From assembly GCF_001877785.1 (NCBI RefSeq), contig NZ_MINN01000096.1, forward strand, positions 62,001 to 126,000: DNA of 64,000 bases, in the 5' to 3' direction. Below the pieces are notes generated by a model. It did no database searches and was not told where the DNA came from. It saw only the letters and a list, made by a program, of their open reading frames with translations. Of this stretch, positions 46,705 through 56,735 are shown piece by piece. A program made the position numbers and the translations under genes. Each line of letters begins with the position of its first letter. The stretch's first letter is position 1. Origin of the DNA: Rossellomorea aquimaris. GTDB lineage: Bacteria; Bacillota; Bacilli; Bacillales; Bacillaceae_B.

Positions 46705-46827
46705 GAAAAGCGGAGGCGGCTCGCTCAGAGACGACAAGCATAAGCCAAGACCCCCGGAAAGGCGCCTTTTGCCTTTTCGGGGGTCTTGGCTTATGACCTC
46801 GAGTCTCTAGCCGCCGCAGCTGGACAA
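46705..46827 (+). repeat. Covarying stem element, copy 5 (tandem with copy 4)
   Basis: Same outer sequence as copy 4, but the second stem is CAGAGAC with GTCTCTA and the inner arm GCCAAGACCCCC with GGGGGTCTTGGC. Both stems differ from copy 4 while pairing is maintained. Confidence 0.88.
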
Positions 46828-46829
46828 TA

Positions 46830-46864
46830 AAGAAAGCTCCGGGCATACTCCCCGGAGCTTTCTT
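46830..46864. terminator. Bidirectional terminator between yrzA and yrrS
   Basis: Perfect 14-bp arms AAGAAAGCTCCGGG and complement, seven-base loop; convergent genes. Confidence 0.9.
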
Positions 46865-46868
46865 CTAG

Positions 46869-47573
46869 TTAATCTTTATCGTTTTCTTTCAGTTCTTCAA
46901 CTTTTGTCGGCTGCCATCCTTGTCCGTCTACCCACTGCAGATATACGCGATAAGCCGTTGCACCGCCTTTTTCAGTCACGGTACCGATGGATTTTTGCGG
47001 TCCGCCGTTACCTTCGATGAACCATACCGTCATGTTGTCCTGAGGGATGCCGGTTGCATAGGATAGAGCTTTCTCTTTTTCCTGCCAATCGACACTGCCC
47101 GTCTCATATGAAGACACATGCTCCCCTGACTGCTCTGTTCCGACAGGCTGCCAATCAGGATGGACAATCGTTTTCTCCACATTTGGTTCGGTGCCTTCTT
47201 CTACCTGTGCATCACTGTCGTCAAGCGCAACGGATTTCTTCTCCTCTGGAGTATCTTCTTTCTCTTCTTCTTTATTTTTATCTTTCTCTTTTTCTTTTTT
47301 GTCTTCTGATTCGTTAGATTCCTCGTTCATGGAAACTGAGTCATCTTCCTTTTTTTCTTTCGTTTTGCTGTCTTTATCCGCACTGTTTTCAGTGGTGGTT
47401 TTGTCACTGTTTTCAACGCTTGTTGATGCCTTATCTTTATCGGAACCGTTTCCGGTCAGAATCGTCGCGCCTACCACGACGATCAAGAGGACAACAACAG
47501 CGATCGCTATGTTTAAGACTGTATTTGTTTTATTTTTAGAGCGTCGGTCTAACCGAGAATTATATTTCGCCAT
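46869..47573 (-). CDS. yrrS: YrrS family protein (DUF1510)
   Basis: A 234-aa protein starting MAKYNSRLDRRSKNKTNTVL with AGGAGGG upstream. It has one N-terminal transmembrane helix (about 20-43), a long Lys/Glu/Asp/Ser-rich low-complexity linker and a compact C-terminal DUF1510 domain (DWQPVGTEQSGEHVSSYETG onward). It is probably extracellular or periplasm-facing. It lies downstream of pbpI, as in B. subtilis, which suggests a cell-wall role. Confidence 0.92.
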   Translation of the reverse strand: MAKYNSRLDRRSKNKTNTVLNIAIAVVVLLIVVVGATILTGNGSDKDKASTSVENSDKTTTENSADKDSKTKEKKEDDSVSMNEESNESEDKKEKEKDKNKEEEKEDTPEEKKSVALDDSDAQVEEGTEPNVEKTIVHPDWQPVGTEQSGEHVSSYETGSVDWQEKEKALSYATGIPQDNMTVWFIEGNGGPQKSIGTVTEKGGATAYRVYLQWVDGQGWQPTKVEELKENDKD

Positions 47574-47703
47574 AAGATTCCCTCCTATTATCCTAAACAT
47601 TTTAACATGATAGAGTCAGAATAATAAAGCGAAACATGTACCATTTTAAGTACCATTTTCTAAGTGCCGGCGAGAATGGACTTTCAGGGACGGGAAGTTT
47701 TAC

Positions 47704-49446
47704 TCATTCACGGAGTTTATGGACAGCATCCACACTGTCCTTGAAAATCGGGTAGATGCCCCCTTCATCAATGTGGACATCCATATTGACCGCCACCAGC
47801 GCATACTTGGGATTTTCAAATGGAAAATAGCCGGCAAACCATTTATTATACAATTCCCTGCCTTCACTTTTTTTCCCCGTCTGGGCCGTTCCCGTCTTAC
47901 CTGCAATCGGATAAAGGGCGGTGTCCAAATAAGGGGCGGTGCCTTCAGGCGAGTTGACCACTCCGCGCAAATACTGCTGGAGCTTCATGGCAGTGAAAGG
48001 AGTTATCTTCTCTCCCCCCATCTTCTTCCGCGGAAAAGAAAACATGCTTGTCCCGTTTTGATAGTCGATGGACGTCGCTGCACTGACCATATATTTTTCG
48101 CCCCCCCTTGCAATCGTTGCCATCATATTGGCGAGTCCGAGCGGAGTGACCCTCACTTCCCTCTGCCCGATTCCGGTTTGAGCGATGTAATTGAGGTCTT
48201 GACGCTCATCATCGGAGACAAAGACCCTGCCCTTGCTCACTTGCAGCTGCGAAAAGTCCTCATAATGGAACACATCCCCTTTCCATGCAATGTCCCCTAA
48301 TAAGCCGAGCTTTTCAGCATATTCCTCCAGGGAGTAAGGGTCATTTTCCACCAGCTCTTTGGCAAGGTCGGCGAATGTCCTGTTGCAGCTTACCGCGATG
48401 CTCGACTTGATATTGATCTTGCCGTGCGGCTTTTCAGCAGATGCCCCGTAAATATTTTTATCACAGTCGAACATCCGGGATTCATCGACAATCCCTTCAT
48501 CCATTGCGGCCGCAGCCACGACGGTTTTAAAAACGGAACCCGGCGCCAGTGCTTTGAGCATGTAATTGTCAGCTCCCCCGCTGAACGGGTCACTATTTTT
48601 CATTGCCGGACGCGAAACATCCGCAAGTATCTGACTATTCTCTATATCCAGCAGGAGCAGGCCGCCTTTTTCAATTTTGTACTGATCTGCCACCTCTTCC
48701 AATGCCTGCTGAATGTCCATGTCGATGGTCGTTTTGACATTGAGGGGATAAAACGGATTGGCTGGAGCGAGATACTTCACATCTGCCCCGAATAAAGGTC
48801 CCCCGTTTGCATCAACATGATAAATCAGCTTTGACTGTTCTTCGGAAATCAGCCATTCATCAAAGATCCCCTGCATTCCCGTCACACCTATCTTCTGGTG
48901 TATACCCTTCACTTTATCAGGATAGCGTTCATGGAATTCTTCCGTGTTTTCACCCGTTATGCCAATCAGCTGTGATGCCGGGATATGGCCGCTTTTAAAT
49001 TTCCTGGTAACGGCAAATACACCCTGAATCTTCAGCCCGTTGATTTCATTCATCTGATCTTCAGAAAGCTGAAACGCCTCTTTTCCACCGAATACAATCG
49101 GTCCTTTGGCTTGTTCAATCTTGGTTTCAATGATATCTGGAGTCACATGGAGGATACGTGCCACTTCCTCCACCGGCCAATCCATTCTTTTCAGAAAAGG
49201 AAATAAGACCAGCACGTTTTTCTCCTGAAACGTAAGCGGCTTCCCATTGCGGTCAAGAAACTGCCCCCTGCCTTCATCAATGACGAGCTGCTGTGTGCGC
49301 TGGGCCACACTCTCTTCAATCAGATTGATTTTATGCTTGGAAAACGACTCTGTCTGAAATAACTGGAGCTGCATCAATCTGGCAGACAGCAGTATAATAC
49401 CCAGAAGCAGCAAGATGCTGAGCCATCTCATCCGTTTTCGTATCAT
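47704..49446 (-). CDS. pbpI: Penicillin-binding protein, class B (PbpI type)
   Basis: A 580-aa membrane-anchored transpeptidase. An N-terminal transmembrane segment (about 9-27) precedes the PBP dimerisation domain. The catalytic motifs are LAPGSVFKTVVAAA (SxxK) near 300, SIAVSCNRTF (SxN) near 350 and IAGKTGTAQTG (KTG) near 505. Size and the yrrS neighbour identify B. subtilis PbpI (YrrR). It contributes to peptidoglycan crosslinking. Confidence 0.94.
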   Translation of the reverse strand: MIRKRMRWLSILLLLGIILLSARLMQLQLFQTESFSKHKINLIEESVAQRTQQLVIDEGRGQFLDRNGKPLTFQEKNVLVLFPFLKRMDWPVEEVARILHVTPDIIETKIEQAKGPIVFGGKEAFQLSEDQMNEINGLKIQGVFAVTRKFKSGHIPASQLIGITGENTEEFHERYPDKVKGIHQKIGVTGMQGIFDEWLISEEQSKLIYHVDANGGPLFGADVKYLAPANPFYPLNVKTTIDMDIQQALEEVADQYKIEKGGLLLLDIENSQILADVSRPAMKNSDPFSGGADNYMLKALAPGSVFKTVVAAAAMDEGIVDESRMFDCDKNIYGASAEKPHGKINIKSSIAVSCNRTFADLAKELVENDPYSLEEYAEKLGLLGDIAWKGDVFHYEDFSQLQVSKGRVFVSDDERQDLNYIAQTGIGQREVRVTPLGLANMMATIARGGEKYMVSAATSIDYQNGTSMFSFPRKKMGGEKITPFTAMKLQQYLRGVVNSPEGTAPYLDTALYPIAGKTGTAQTGKKSEGRELYNKWFAGYFPFENPKYALVAVNMDVHIDEGGIYPIFKDSVDAVHKLRE

Positions 49447-49580
49447 CCGTCTTCACCTCGTCTACATTGTTGACGAGATTTTAAAGTTCTAACCGTTGGG
49501 GGTAAGTATGCGGCCTATTAGAATCCGGTAGTCCGATAGGAAGGATCTGGGGTGGTGCGGGGACCTAAATTAGAATCATT

Positions 49581-49720
49581 ATTATAAGATCATAAATCAG
49601 GATTTAGGATCGTATTTTCGGATTTAGGATCGTATTTTCGGATTTAGGATTGTATTTTTTGATTCAGGACTGTATTTCGTGAATTAGGATCGTATTCTCC
49701 AGATTAGGATCATATTTGCT
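49581..49720. repeat. Seven degenerate tandem units, exact 20-bp period
   Basis: Units start at 49581, 49601, 49621, 49641, 49661, 49681 and 49701. Two are identical, GATTTAGGATCGTATTTTCG, and the rest differ at a few positions. They are similar in period and skeleton to the array at 2714-2813. They lie in the 500-base gap between pbpI and greA; the rest of the gap is AT-rich with no ORF. Confidence 0.85.
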
Positions 49721-49908
49721 CTTCCTAACAAATTTATCACCGACGAAACGCTTACAAACCATGAAAATATACACTAACTTGTTTGGTTTCCTTTAATATC
49801 GCTTCTCATTTCAGCATTTTTTGAATGATGCAGCTAAATTCATCCAATAAAAGTTTCATTACAACAAACATGAAATAATACTTTCCCGATGTCTCTGCAA
49901 AAAAAAGA

Positions 49909-49932
49909 AAGAAACCCTGTATAGAGTTTCTT
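49909..49932 (-). terminator. Terminator after greA
   Basis: On the minus strand AAGAAAC pairs with GTTTCTT, with a short extension, followed by TCTTTTTTTT. Confidence 0.8.
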
Positions 49933-49947
49933 CCTCATTAAAATCAA

Positions 49948-50424
49948 TCAGCTTACTTCTACAATCTTGACGCTCATTTCTCCGCCTGGAGTCTGAACGG
50001 ACACTTTTTCTCCTACTTTGTGACCAAGAAGGCTTTTCGCGATAGGGGAATCATTGGAGATTTTCCCTTCGAATGGATCTGCTTCCGCACTCCCTACGAT
50101 TGTGTATGTTTCTTCGTCACCGTCAGGCAATTCCACGAACGTGACTTTCTTACCCAACTGGACTGTATCTGAATTCATGTCATCTTCCTGGATGATCTTG
50201 GCGTTTCTGATCATGTTTTCGAGCGTGGAGATACGGCCTTCCACGAATGCCTGCTCGTCTTTCGCTGCATCGTACTCTGAGTTTTCGGATAGATCCCCGA
50301 AACTTCTGGCAATCTTGATGCGCTCCACTACTTCCTTGCGTTTTACCGTTTTTAAATTTTCTAATTCTTTCTCTAATTTTTCTTTACCCTCTAATGTCAT
50401 CGGGTATACTTTTTCTGTACTCAT
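49948..50424 (-). CDS. greA: Transcription elongation factor GreA
   Basis: Rescues backtracked RNA polymerase by stimulating transcript cleavage. The 158-aa product has the N-terminal coiled coil with the acidic tip [20 protein letters not shown] near 43-62 and the C-terminal FKBP-like domain ([19 protein letters not shown]). The ATG at 50424 gives [10 protein letters not shown]; a GTG upstream overlaps the AAGGAG. It follows udk. Confidence 0.97.
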   Translation of the reverse strand: MSTEKVYPMTLEGKEKLEKELENLKTVKRKEVVERIKIARSFGDLSENSEYDAAKDEQAFVEGRISTLENMIRNAKIIQEDDMNSDTVQLGKKVTFVELPDGDEETYTIVGSAEADPFEGKISNDSPIAKSLLGHKVGEKVSVQTPGGEMSVKIVEVS

Positions 50425-50597
50425 GACCCTCTTCACTCCTTAACTGTCTTAAAGCTTCCCAGGCTTTAGTATGTAGTGCTTCATGATGTCTTGAAAATGT
50501 AAAGGCAGGGAATGAAGGGACTGGTTCTTCTCCTTCATTCCCCGGCACCTTAACATTTTGGGAATTTAACCTATATATGTTTATCTATGTTATCGTA

Positions 50598-51233
50598 TTA
50601 CAAAAATGACTTTTGTTCAAGAATTGTTTGAATTTTTGTTACCATTAAATCGATTGCCACGTGATTATGGCCGCCTTCAGGGATGATGACATCTGCATAA
50701 CGTTTCGTCGGTTCGATGAATTGGTTATGCATAGGGCGCACCACCGTGATGTATTGATCGATCACTGAATCGATGGAACGGCCTCTTTCTTTGATGTCGC
50801 GGAGCATTCTTCTGATGATGCGGAGATCGGCATCCGTATCGACATAAAGCTTGATATCCATTAAGTTGCGCAATCTTTCATCTTCTAATACTAAAATCCC
50901 CTCTAAAATAATAACATCCTTCGGTTCTACCGAAATAGTATCATCTGAACGCGTATGCATTTTATAATCATAAACAGGCTTCTCCACCTGCTGGTGATTC
51001 AAAAGTTCGTTCAAATGCTCTATGAGAAGATCATTATCGAAGGCCAGCGGATGATCATAATTGGTCTTCAGCCGCTCTTCAAAAGGAAGATGAGATTGAT
51101 CTTTGTAATAATAATCCTGCTGCAGCATTAAAATCGAGTGGCCCTGGAATTGCTCATAAATGGCTTTTGTCACACTAGTCTTTCCAGATCCCGAACCTCC
51201 TGCTACACCAATAACAACGGGTTTATGCTTCAT
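50598..51233 (-). CDS. udk: Uridine kinase
   Basis: Phosphorylates uridine and cytidine in pyrimidine salvage. The 211-aa product has the P-loop [18 protein letters not shown] at 8-25, the substrate region [10 protein letters not shown] and NYDHPLAFD, and [13 protein letters not shown]. It lies 5 bases after trhP2. Confidence 0.97.
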   Translation of the reverse strand: MKHKPVVIGVAGGSGSGKTSVTKAIYEQFQGHSILMLQQDYYYKDQSHLPFEERLKTNYDHPLAFDNDLLIEHLNELLNHQQVEKPVYDYKMHTRSDDTISVEPKDVIILEGILVLEDERLRNLMDIKLYVDTDADLRIIRRMLRDIKERGRSIDSVIDQYITVVRPMHNQFIEPTKRYADVIIPEGGHNHVAIDLMVTKIQTILEQKSFL

Positions 51234-51238
51234 AACGT

Positions 51239-52516
51239 TTACTTGTTCTCCTTTCGCATCATGTTGTCAGGGTAGACTTTCTGATCAACTTTGAACTTTA
51301 CAATTTGCAGCGGGTGCCGTGCCACGTCCATCTCATTTCCTTTTTCATCCCACATCTGTCCGATCACTTGAGTGAAATTGGAAATTTCAGGTCCGAAGAA
51401 TTCCACTTCCTGTCCTGTCTTAAAATGATTTCGCTGCTGCAGCGTTACGATCGCTGTATCCTCATCGTAACCAAGCACGAGCCCGACGAATTCAAAATTT
51501 GTATTCTTTTTATCATGAACACCGAACATCTGCTCTTTGAACCCCGGGACGCCCTCGAAGAAAGCAGGAGCCGCTTCGCGGTTGGCGCATTTTTCAAGTT
51601 CTTGAAGCCATTCTTTCCTGATTTTGAAGTTGTCCGGATCTTTACAGTATTCATCGATGACCTTGCGATAGACGCTCACCACTGTTGCAACATAATGTAT
51701 CGATTTCATGCGTCCCTCGATTTTAAGACTGTCGATTCCGAGTTCGATCATTCTTGGAATCGATTCAACGAGCTTCAAATCTTTTGGACTCATGGCGAAA
51801 GGAGCATCGTTTTCACTGAATAAAGCCTGTTCATCGCTGCCTTCAAGCTGATAGAGGTCATAATCCCACCGGCAGGATTGACAGCATCCACCCCTGTTTG
51901 AATCGCGCGCTGTCATATGATTGCTCAGTGTACAGCGGCCTGAATAGGCAATGCACATGGCTCCATGGATGAACGTCTCGATTTCGATATCCACTTTTTC
52001 CTTCATCTCACGGATTTCTTCACCACTTGTTTCACGCGCCAATACAACGCGGTCAAGTCCTTCTTCTTTCCAGAACTGCACTGCTTTCCAGTTCGACAAA
52101 CTTTGCTGGGTACTTAAATGGACTTCCACTTTCGGTGCAACACGCCTGCAGGTCTCGATGATAAGAGGGTCTGCGACGATGATTCCGGCAACTCCGGCTT
52201 CCTGCAGGCCCATCAAGTATTCTTCCAGCCCGTCCATATTTTCGTTATGGGCATAGATATTAGTCGTTACATAAATCTTTGCACCATACTTCCGCGCGAA
52301 CTCCACGCCGTCTTTCATTTCTTCCAATGTGAAATTGCCGGCATTCGAGCGGAGGCCGAATTCCTGTCCGCCGATATAAACTGCATCCGCACCATAATGC
52401 ACGGCTATTTTTAATTTTTCAAGGTTACCTGCAGGTGCCAATAACTCCGGTTTCTTCACGATAACACGTTTACCGTCAACTACGTTAGAGATTGGTTCTT
52501 TTACAACCATGGTCAA
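51239..52516 (-). CDS. trhP2: tRNA 5-hydroxyuridine formation protein TrhP2 (peptidase U32 family)
   Basis: U32-family protein that with TrhP1 makes ho5U34 in tRNA. The 425-aa product shows [20 protein letters not shown], the U32 signature region [18 protein letters not shown] and the cysteine cluster [16 protein letters not shown]. The start is probably the TTG at 52516, seven bases after GGAGG, giving [10 protein letters not shown] like B. subtilis YrrO; the ATG at 52510 is poorly spaced. It follows trhP1 by 39 bases. Older annotation as a collagenase-like protease is misleading. Confidence 0.92.
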   Translation of the reverse strand: MTMVVKEPISNVVDGKRVIVKKPELLAPAGNLEKLKIAVHYGADAVYIGGQEFGLRSNAGNFTLEEMKDGVEFARKYGAKIYVTTNIYAHNENMDGLEEYLMGLQEAGVAGIIVADPLIIETCRRVAPKVEVHLSTQQSLSNWKAVQFWKEEGLDRVVLARETSGEEIREMKEKVDIEIETFIHGAMCIAYSGRCTLSNHMTARDSNRGGCCQSCRWDYDLYQLEGSDEQALFSENDAPFAMSPKDLKLVESIPRMIELGIDSLKIEGRMKSIHYVATVVSVYRKVIDEYCKDPDNFKIRKEWLQELEKCANREAAPAFFEGVPGFKEQMFGVHDKKNTNFEFVGLVLGYDEDTAIVTLQQRNHFKTGQEVEFFGPEISNFTQVIGQMWDEKGNEMDVARHPLQIVKFKVDQKVYPDNMMRKENK

Positions 52517-52555
52517 CGCAACTCCTCCGTTCTTTCCATCTTTCAACTATCTGGT

Positions 52556-53485
52556 TTAATAGACCGTTTCTTTAAAGAAAAATCCTGTATCCAGAGGGCG
52601 GTTTTCAGGCTGAAGCCGTTTTGCTTCTTCTAACAGCCCGTCCTTCTGCTCCTCGTATAGGTCTTCATCCTGCACAAACAGATCAATCGCTTTTCTGTAA
52701 AGTTTTGTGATTTCCACAAGATATTGAGAGGATTTCAAAACACCGTCAATCTTGAAAGAATCGACACCTGCTTCAATCATCTCACCTAGTTCGTCTATAA
52801 TGCACATGTCATTCGGGCTCATGATGTGAGTGCCGTTATCATCTTCGAAAATAGGATATTTATTATGACGCTCCTGGTCATGAAGGAACATATTCTTCTG
52901 CTGCCTGCGGTTTTCCACTTCCATCACTTTACCTTGATATTCAAAGTAGTTGCCGAGGAGGGACCGTTTTGACTGGAACATGCAAGTCATGCCATGAACC
53001 TGAACCTCGATCTCCACTTCCGCGTTTTCCCTGATTTCCACAATGGAATCCATGCTGAGTTCACGGGCAAGCACCGCACGCGCAGCACCTTTTCTTCCCC
53101 AGTAATTGCATGTATACCAATTCGTTGCTGTTGTTTCCGTGTTCCAGTGAAGCTTCATATCGGGTGCCGCAGTTCGTGCTGCCATCAAAACGGCAGGGTC
53201 TCCGAAAAGGACTGCATCTGCCCCTGCATCCTTCAAGAATGAAATGTACTCTTCAAGGTCAGCGACCTTATCATTATGGAAAATCGCATTCATCGCGACG
53301 TATATCTTTTTGCCCAGGCCGTGGGCAGTATCTATGGCCGCCTTTACTTTTTCTTGTGTAAATTCCCCTGCCAGGCGCAGCCCGTATTTTTGTTCTCCGA
53401 TGACGAATGCATCAGCCCCTGCATGAGCTAAAGGTTCGATATCTGAAAGGGATGTAGGTGTAACCAACAACTCCGGCTTCTTCAC
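52556..53485 (-). CDS. trhP1: tRNA 5-hydroxyuridine formation protein TrhP1 (peptidase U32 family)
   Basis: A 309-aa U32-family paralogue with MKKPELLVTPTSLSDIEPLA at the start, EVEIEVQVHGMTCMFQSKRS near 155 and SPNDMCIIDELGEMIEAGVD near 220. It starts at a GTG that overlaps the trmR stop by four bases. It is paired with trhP2 and trmR, the three steps leading to mo5U34. Confidence 0.93.
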   Translation of the reverse strand: MKKPELLVTPTSLSDIEPLAHAGADAFVIGEQKYGLRLAGEFTQEKVKAAIDTAHGLGKKIYVAMNAIFHNDKVADLEEYISFLKDAGADAVLFGDPAVLMAARTAAPDMKLHWNTETTATNWYTCNYWGRKGAARAVLARELSMDSIVEIRENAEVEIEVQVHGMTCMFQSKRSLLGNYFEYQGKVMEVENRRQQKNMFLHDQERHNKYPIFEDDNGTHIMSPNDMCIIDELGEMIEAGVDSFKIDGVLKSSQYLVEITKLYRKAIDLFVQDEDLYEEQKDGLLEEAKRLQPENRPLDTGFFFKETVY

Positions 53486-54132
53486 TTTCGTTCACCTCTT
53501 TTTTTACTGATGGCAATTCCATCCCCCACCGGCAGGATGGATGTTTCAAACTCGTCGTGACTCATCAGCCATACATTGTATTTCTGAAGTTTCTTCACCA
53601 TATTCCTGATTCTTTTCTGTTCGACTTCTTCTTCCGCTACAAGTCCCTTAAATAAGACATTATCGGAATAAACGACCCCGTTTTCTGAGAGCATCGCTGC
53701 ATAAAGGTCGAAGAATTTCTGATACTGGCCTTTTGCCGCATCAATCAAAATGGCGTCAAAAGGACCGTTTTTCTCTACTTCGGCCTGCAGTTCAAGAGCA
53801 TCGCCCAAAAGGGTGTGAATGCGTCCTTTATGGCCGGAACGTCCCAGGAAGTCCTGCGCAGTATTATACCTTTCTTCGTCCCGTTCAATTGTCGTTATTT
53901 CCGTTTCCGGAAGGGCTTCGGCCATCCTTAAAGCCGAGTATCCAATGGCCGTGCCGATTTCCAGGATCCGGGACGGCTGTTGAATAGCCAGTATTCCAAG
54001 GAGCGCTTCAATACCAACGAGCTCCATGATGGGTACATGATGTTCTTCAGCATATTGTTCCATCTCCTCCAGGAGGGGAGAACGTTTCGGGGTAATTGAT
54101 TCTATATAATTAATAACCTTTTCGTCCATCAT
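53482..54132 (-). CDS. trmR: tRNA 5-hydroxyuridine methyltransferase TrmR
   Basis: O-methyltransferase converting ho5U34 to mo5U34 in tRNA. The 216-aa product has ILEIGTAIGYSALRMAEALP near 60 (SAM motif), IDAAKGQYQKFFDLY near 132 and VYSDNVLFKGLVAEEE near 155, typical of the cation-dependent methyltransferase family 3. Two adjacent ATGs are possible; the Shine-Dalgarno is weak. It is first gene of trmR-trhP1-trhP2-udk-greA. Confidence 0.93.
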   Translation of the reverse strand: MMDEKVINYIESITPKRSPLLEEMEQYAEEHHVPIMELVGIEALLGILAIQQPSRILEIGTAIGYSALRMAEALPETEITTIERDEERYNTAQDFLGRSGHKGRIHTLLGDALELQAEVEKNGPFDAILIDAAKGQYQKFFDLYAAMLSENGVVYSDNVLFKGLVAEEEVEQKRIRNMVKKLQKYNVWLMSHDEFETSILPVGDGIAISKKRGERK

Positions 54133-54282
54133 ATGATTTCACGATCCTCGCCTATTAAACTGCTTTATCTCTCCTGCACAACATGAAAAGAAGAAAGCTT
54201 CACTAAGCTTTCTACTTCAGTCATTATCCACAGGAGATAACGCATCTTTATGAAAAATAACTTGTACTATTTTAACACAGGA

Positions 54283-54315
54283 AGAAGAGGAAAGCGAATG
54301 TTTCTTTCCTCTTCT
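54283..54315 (-). terminator. Terminator after mltG
   Basis: AGAAGAGGAAAG and CTTTCCTCTTCT arms. The minus-strand T-run is weak (TCCTGTG). A perfect DnaA box TTATCCACA lies nearby at 54224-54232. Confidence 0.65.
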
Positions 54316-54357
54316 CCCTAAGCCGAAATTTATTCACACCATGCATTGCAGGGAGTG

Positions 54358-55491
54358 TCATTCGGATTTATTAGTGATGTATTTGGCTTTCTTTTCATTG
54401 TGTTCTTCAAGTGTTTCTGAATAGTATACAGATCCGTTTGAAGATGCAAGGAAATAATAATAATTGGTATCCTCAGGCTGCAGGGCAGCTTCAATCGATG
54501 AAAGACCGGCATTCGCAATCGGCCCCGGCGGAAGTCCTTTCACTTTATAGGTGTTATAAGGAGAATCCACTTTCAAATCCTTATACACTGTCCGGGACTT
54601 GTGTTCCCCAAGTGCATAAAGGACGGTTGGATCGGTTTGCAGCGGCATTTCTTCTTCGATTCGGTTATAGAAGACACTTGATATTTTCCCTCTGTCTGCT
54701 TTCTCGGTCGCCTCTTCTTCAATCAGGGAGGCCATCGTTAACAGTTGATGTGCTGTATATTCCTTGTCAGTCATTGAATCACGATACTGCGCCAGCACTT
54801 CATCCGTTTGATCAAGCATTTCCTTAAGTATGTCTTCCAGAGGAGGCTTCTTTTCATAGAAGGAATACGTAGCAGGATAAAGATATCCTTCGAGCGGCCT
54901 CTTGATCTCTTTATTATCTATTTCGTCTGTTATCAAGTTCGGATATTCCTTTTTTAATTGCTCGAGCCATTTCTTATCATTCAATTTCTTCTCGACTTCT
55001 TCTTTTTTATACGGAGAATGATCTGCTATGATTTCTGCGATCTGATCCAGTTGAAGTCCCTCAGGTATGGTTATTTTAAATTCAGCTTTCCTCATGACCT
55101 TGCCGGTCTTTAAGCTGTTGACGATTTCGTTAAGTGTCATCGAAGGCGTCAAATCATAGGAACCGGCCTGAAAACCCGACTCATTGTTGAATTTCACATA
55201 ATATTTAAAGACTGTCGAATTCTTAACAATGCCGTTTTCTTCAAGGATCTTTCCTATCGAAGTGACTCCCGATCCAATCGGGATCTCCACTTTCACTGGT
55301 TTTGTATCCTCCGGATCAACCGGCTTCAGGGCAGAATTCACGTAAAGGTATCCGCCGACAGCCGTGCCTCCGATTATGATGATCAGCGAAATAAAGATTA
55401 GTCCGACGATTTTCCGGATGACTTTAGCCTCTTCCTGTCTTTCCAATAGTTTTTTTGTAAGCGTTTCTTTTATTTTATTTTTATCTTTCAT
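54358..55491 (-). CDS. mltG: Endolytic transglycosylase MltG
   Basis: Membrane-bound lytic transglycosylase that terminates nascent peptidoglycan strands. The 377-aa product has one N-terminal transmembrane helix (about 25-48), a LysM-like region (EIPIGSGVTSIGKILEENGI) and the YceG catalytic domain with LEGYLYPATYSF near 200, MASLIEEEATEKADR near 255 carrying the catalytic Glu, and LQTDPTVLYALG. The ATG at 55491 follows AAGGGGG. Confidence 0.96.
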   Translation of the reverse strand: MKDKNKIKETLTKKLLERQEEAKVIRKIVGLIFISLIIIIGGTAVGGYLYVNSALKPVDPEDTKPVKVEIPIGSGVTSIGKILEENGIVKNSTVFKYYVKFNNESGFQAGSYDLTPSMTLNEIVNSLKTGKVMRKAEFKITIPEGLQLDQIAEIIADHSPYKKEEVEKKLNDKKWLEQLKKEYPNLITDEIDNKEIKRPLEGYLYPATYSFYEKKPPLEDILKEMLDQTDEVLAQYRDSMTDKEYTAHQLLTMASLIEEEATEKADRGKISSVFYNRIEEEMPLQTDPTVLYALGEHKSRTVYKDLKVDSPYNTYKVKGLPPGPIANAGLSSIEAALQPEDTNYYYFLASSNGSVYYSETLEEHNEKKAKYITNKSE

Positions 55492-55587
55492 TTTTCCATT
55501 CCCCCTTTCGAGCAAAAAAGCGGGATATCCGTCATAGTGATTTCGACATCATCTCCCCTATTATACAATATTTTGCACAAAGTGAAA

Positions 55588-55633
55588 CAGGGACCGGCAA
55601 AAAGGATAAAAATTATCCCTTTACCGGTCCCTG
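55588..55633 (-). terminator. Terminator after yrzB
   Basis: CAGGGACCGG and CCGGTCCCTG outer arms with inner GGATAA/TTATCC, a long stable hairpin in front of mltG. Confidence 0.8.
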
Positions 55634-55662
55634 TCCTTTATTACCTGTCAACAAAGCAGGGG

Positions 55663-55950
55663 CTATTCGCCTTCTTCTTCATCCAGGAAGGTATTCAGCA
55701 TTTCTTCGATCATGTCCCACTCTTCTTCAGTTTCAATCGGCTTCAATTCGCCTTCTTCACCTTCGTCTCCAGGAACGAAAGCTGAAGCGTGGATTTCAAT
55801 TTCTTCTTCGTCATTCTCGTCTGCTCCAAGCGGGTAATACAGAACATATGACTTGTTGAATTTGTCTGACTCAAATGTGAATAGGACTTCACAAAGCTGT
55901 TCGTTCCCTTGTTCGTCCACTACTGTAATTTGTTTTTCTCCGTGTTCCAT
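55663..55950 (-). CDS. yrzB: DUF1292 domain protein YrzB
   Basis: A strongly acidic 95-aa protein ([20 protein letters not shown], then [19 protein letters not shown] and a Glu-rich tail). Function unknown. It forms the conserved yrzL-ruvX-yrzB trio. Confidence 0.93.
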   Translation of the reverse strand: MEHGEKQITVVDEQGNEQLCEVLFTFESDKFNKSYVLYYPLGADENDEEEIEIHASAFVPGDEGEEGELKPIETEEEWDMIEEMLNTFLDEEEGE

Positions 55951-55965
55951 CGAGCATTCACCTCA

Positions 55966-56382
55966 TTATTTTTGACTGTCAAGATATCCTTGCAGGATCA
56001 TCACTGCAGCCATTTTATCAATTACTTTTTTGCGCTTCTTCCTGCTGACGTCAGCTTCAAGGAGGACTCTTTCAGCGGCCATCGTACTTAAGCGTTCATC
56101 CCAGTATTTAACCGGGATGGAAAGTTCGCTTTGTACAAGTTCACCGTAAGCCTTAGATGCCTCGCCGCGCGGTCCGATCGTATTGTTCATGTTTTTAGGC
56201 ATGCCGACAATGATCGTATTCACTTCGTACTCTTCGGCTAATTCCTTGATCCGGTCAATCCGAAAGCTGCCTTCTTCTTCGTTGATTTTCACTGTTTCGA
56301 TTCCCTGCGCAGTCCAGCCGAGGGCGTCGCTGATCGCAACGCCGACAGTTCTCGAACCAACGTCCAGTCCCATTACACGCAT
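55966..56382 (-). CDS. ruvX: Holliday junction resolvase-like protein RuvX (YqgF)
   Basis: A 138-aa RNase-H-fold nuclease-family protein, [20 protein letters not shown] with the first catalytic Asp, [20 protein letters not shown] and [14 protein letters not shown]. Proposed roles are 16S rRNA 5' end processing and recombination. It lies between yrzL (3 bases) and yrzB. Confidence 0.96.
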   Translation of the reverse strand: MRVMGLDVGSRTVGVAISDALGWTAQGIETVKINEEEGSFRIDRIKELAEEYEVNTIIVGMPKNMNNTIGPRGEASKAYGELVQSELSIPVKYWDERLSTMAAERVLLEADVSRKKRKKVIDKMAAVMILQGYLDSQK

Positions 56383-56385
56383 GTA

Positions 56386-56652
56386 TTATCCCTCTTTATG
56401 CTGTTTCAAATACGATTTGACTAATTCTTCGATGATTTCATCACGCTCCAGGCGGCGGATGATATTTCTGGCGTCTTGATGTCTAGGGATATACGCAGGA
56501 TCCCCGGATAATAAGTACCCAACAATTTGATTGATCGGGTTATACCCTTTTTCCTGAAGCGCATCATGAACTTGAAGCAGGACTTCCTTGACATCATGTT
56601 CAAATGGCTCGTCGGAAAAATCAAATCGCATCGTTTTGTCAAAAGAACTCAT
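56386..56652 (-). CDS. yrzL: IreB family regulatory phosphoprotein (UPF0297)
   Basis: An 88-aa protein, [20 protein letters not shown], ending [13 protein letters not shown]. Homologues (IreB) are phosphorylated by PASTA-type Ser/Thr kinases in enterococci. The ATG at 56652 follows GAGAGGTG. It precedes ruvX. Confidence 0.95.
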   Translation of the reverse strand: MSSFDKTMRFDFSDEPFEHDVKEVLLQVHDALQEKGYNPINQIVGYLLSGDPAYIPRHQDARNIIRRLERDEIIEELVKSYLKQHKEG

Positions 56653-56735
56653 TCTTTGCACCTCTCTTCAGGCTTGTCTTTCAAACAAACGAATTGTTCA
56701 TCGTTACCTTCATTGTACACCACTTTAATGCAGAG

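Noticed and set aside
54224-54232. DnaA regulatory site near mltG
   Set aside because: One isolated perfect 9-mer in an AT-rich gap is expected by chance.
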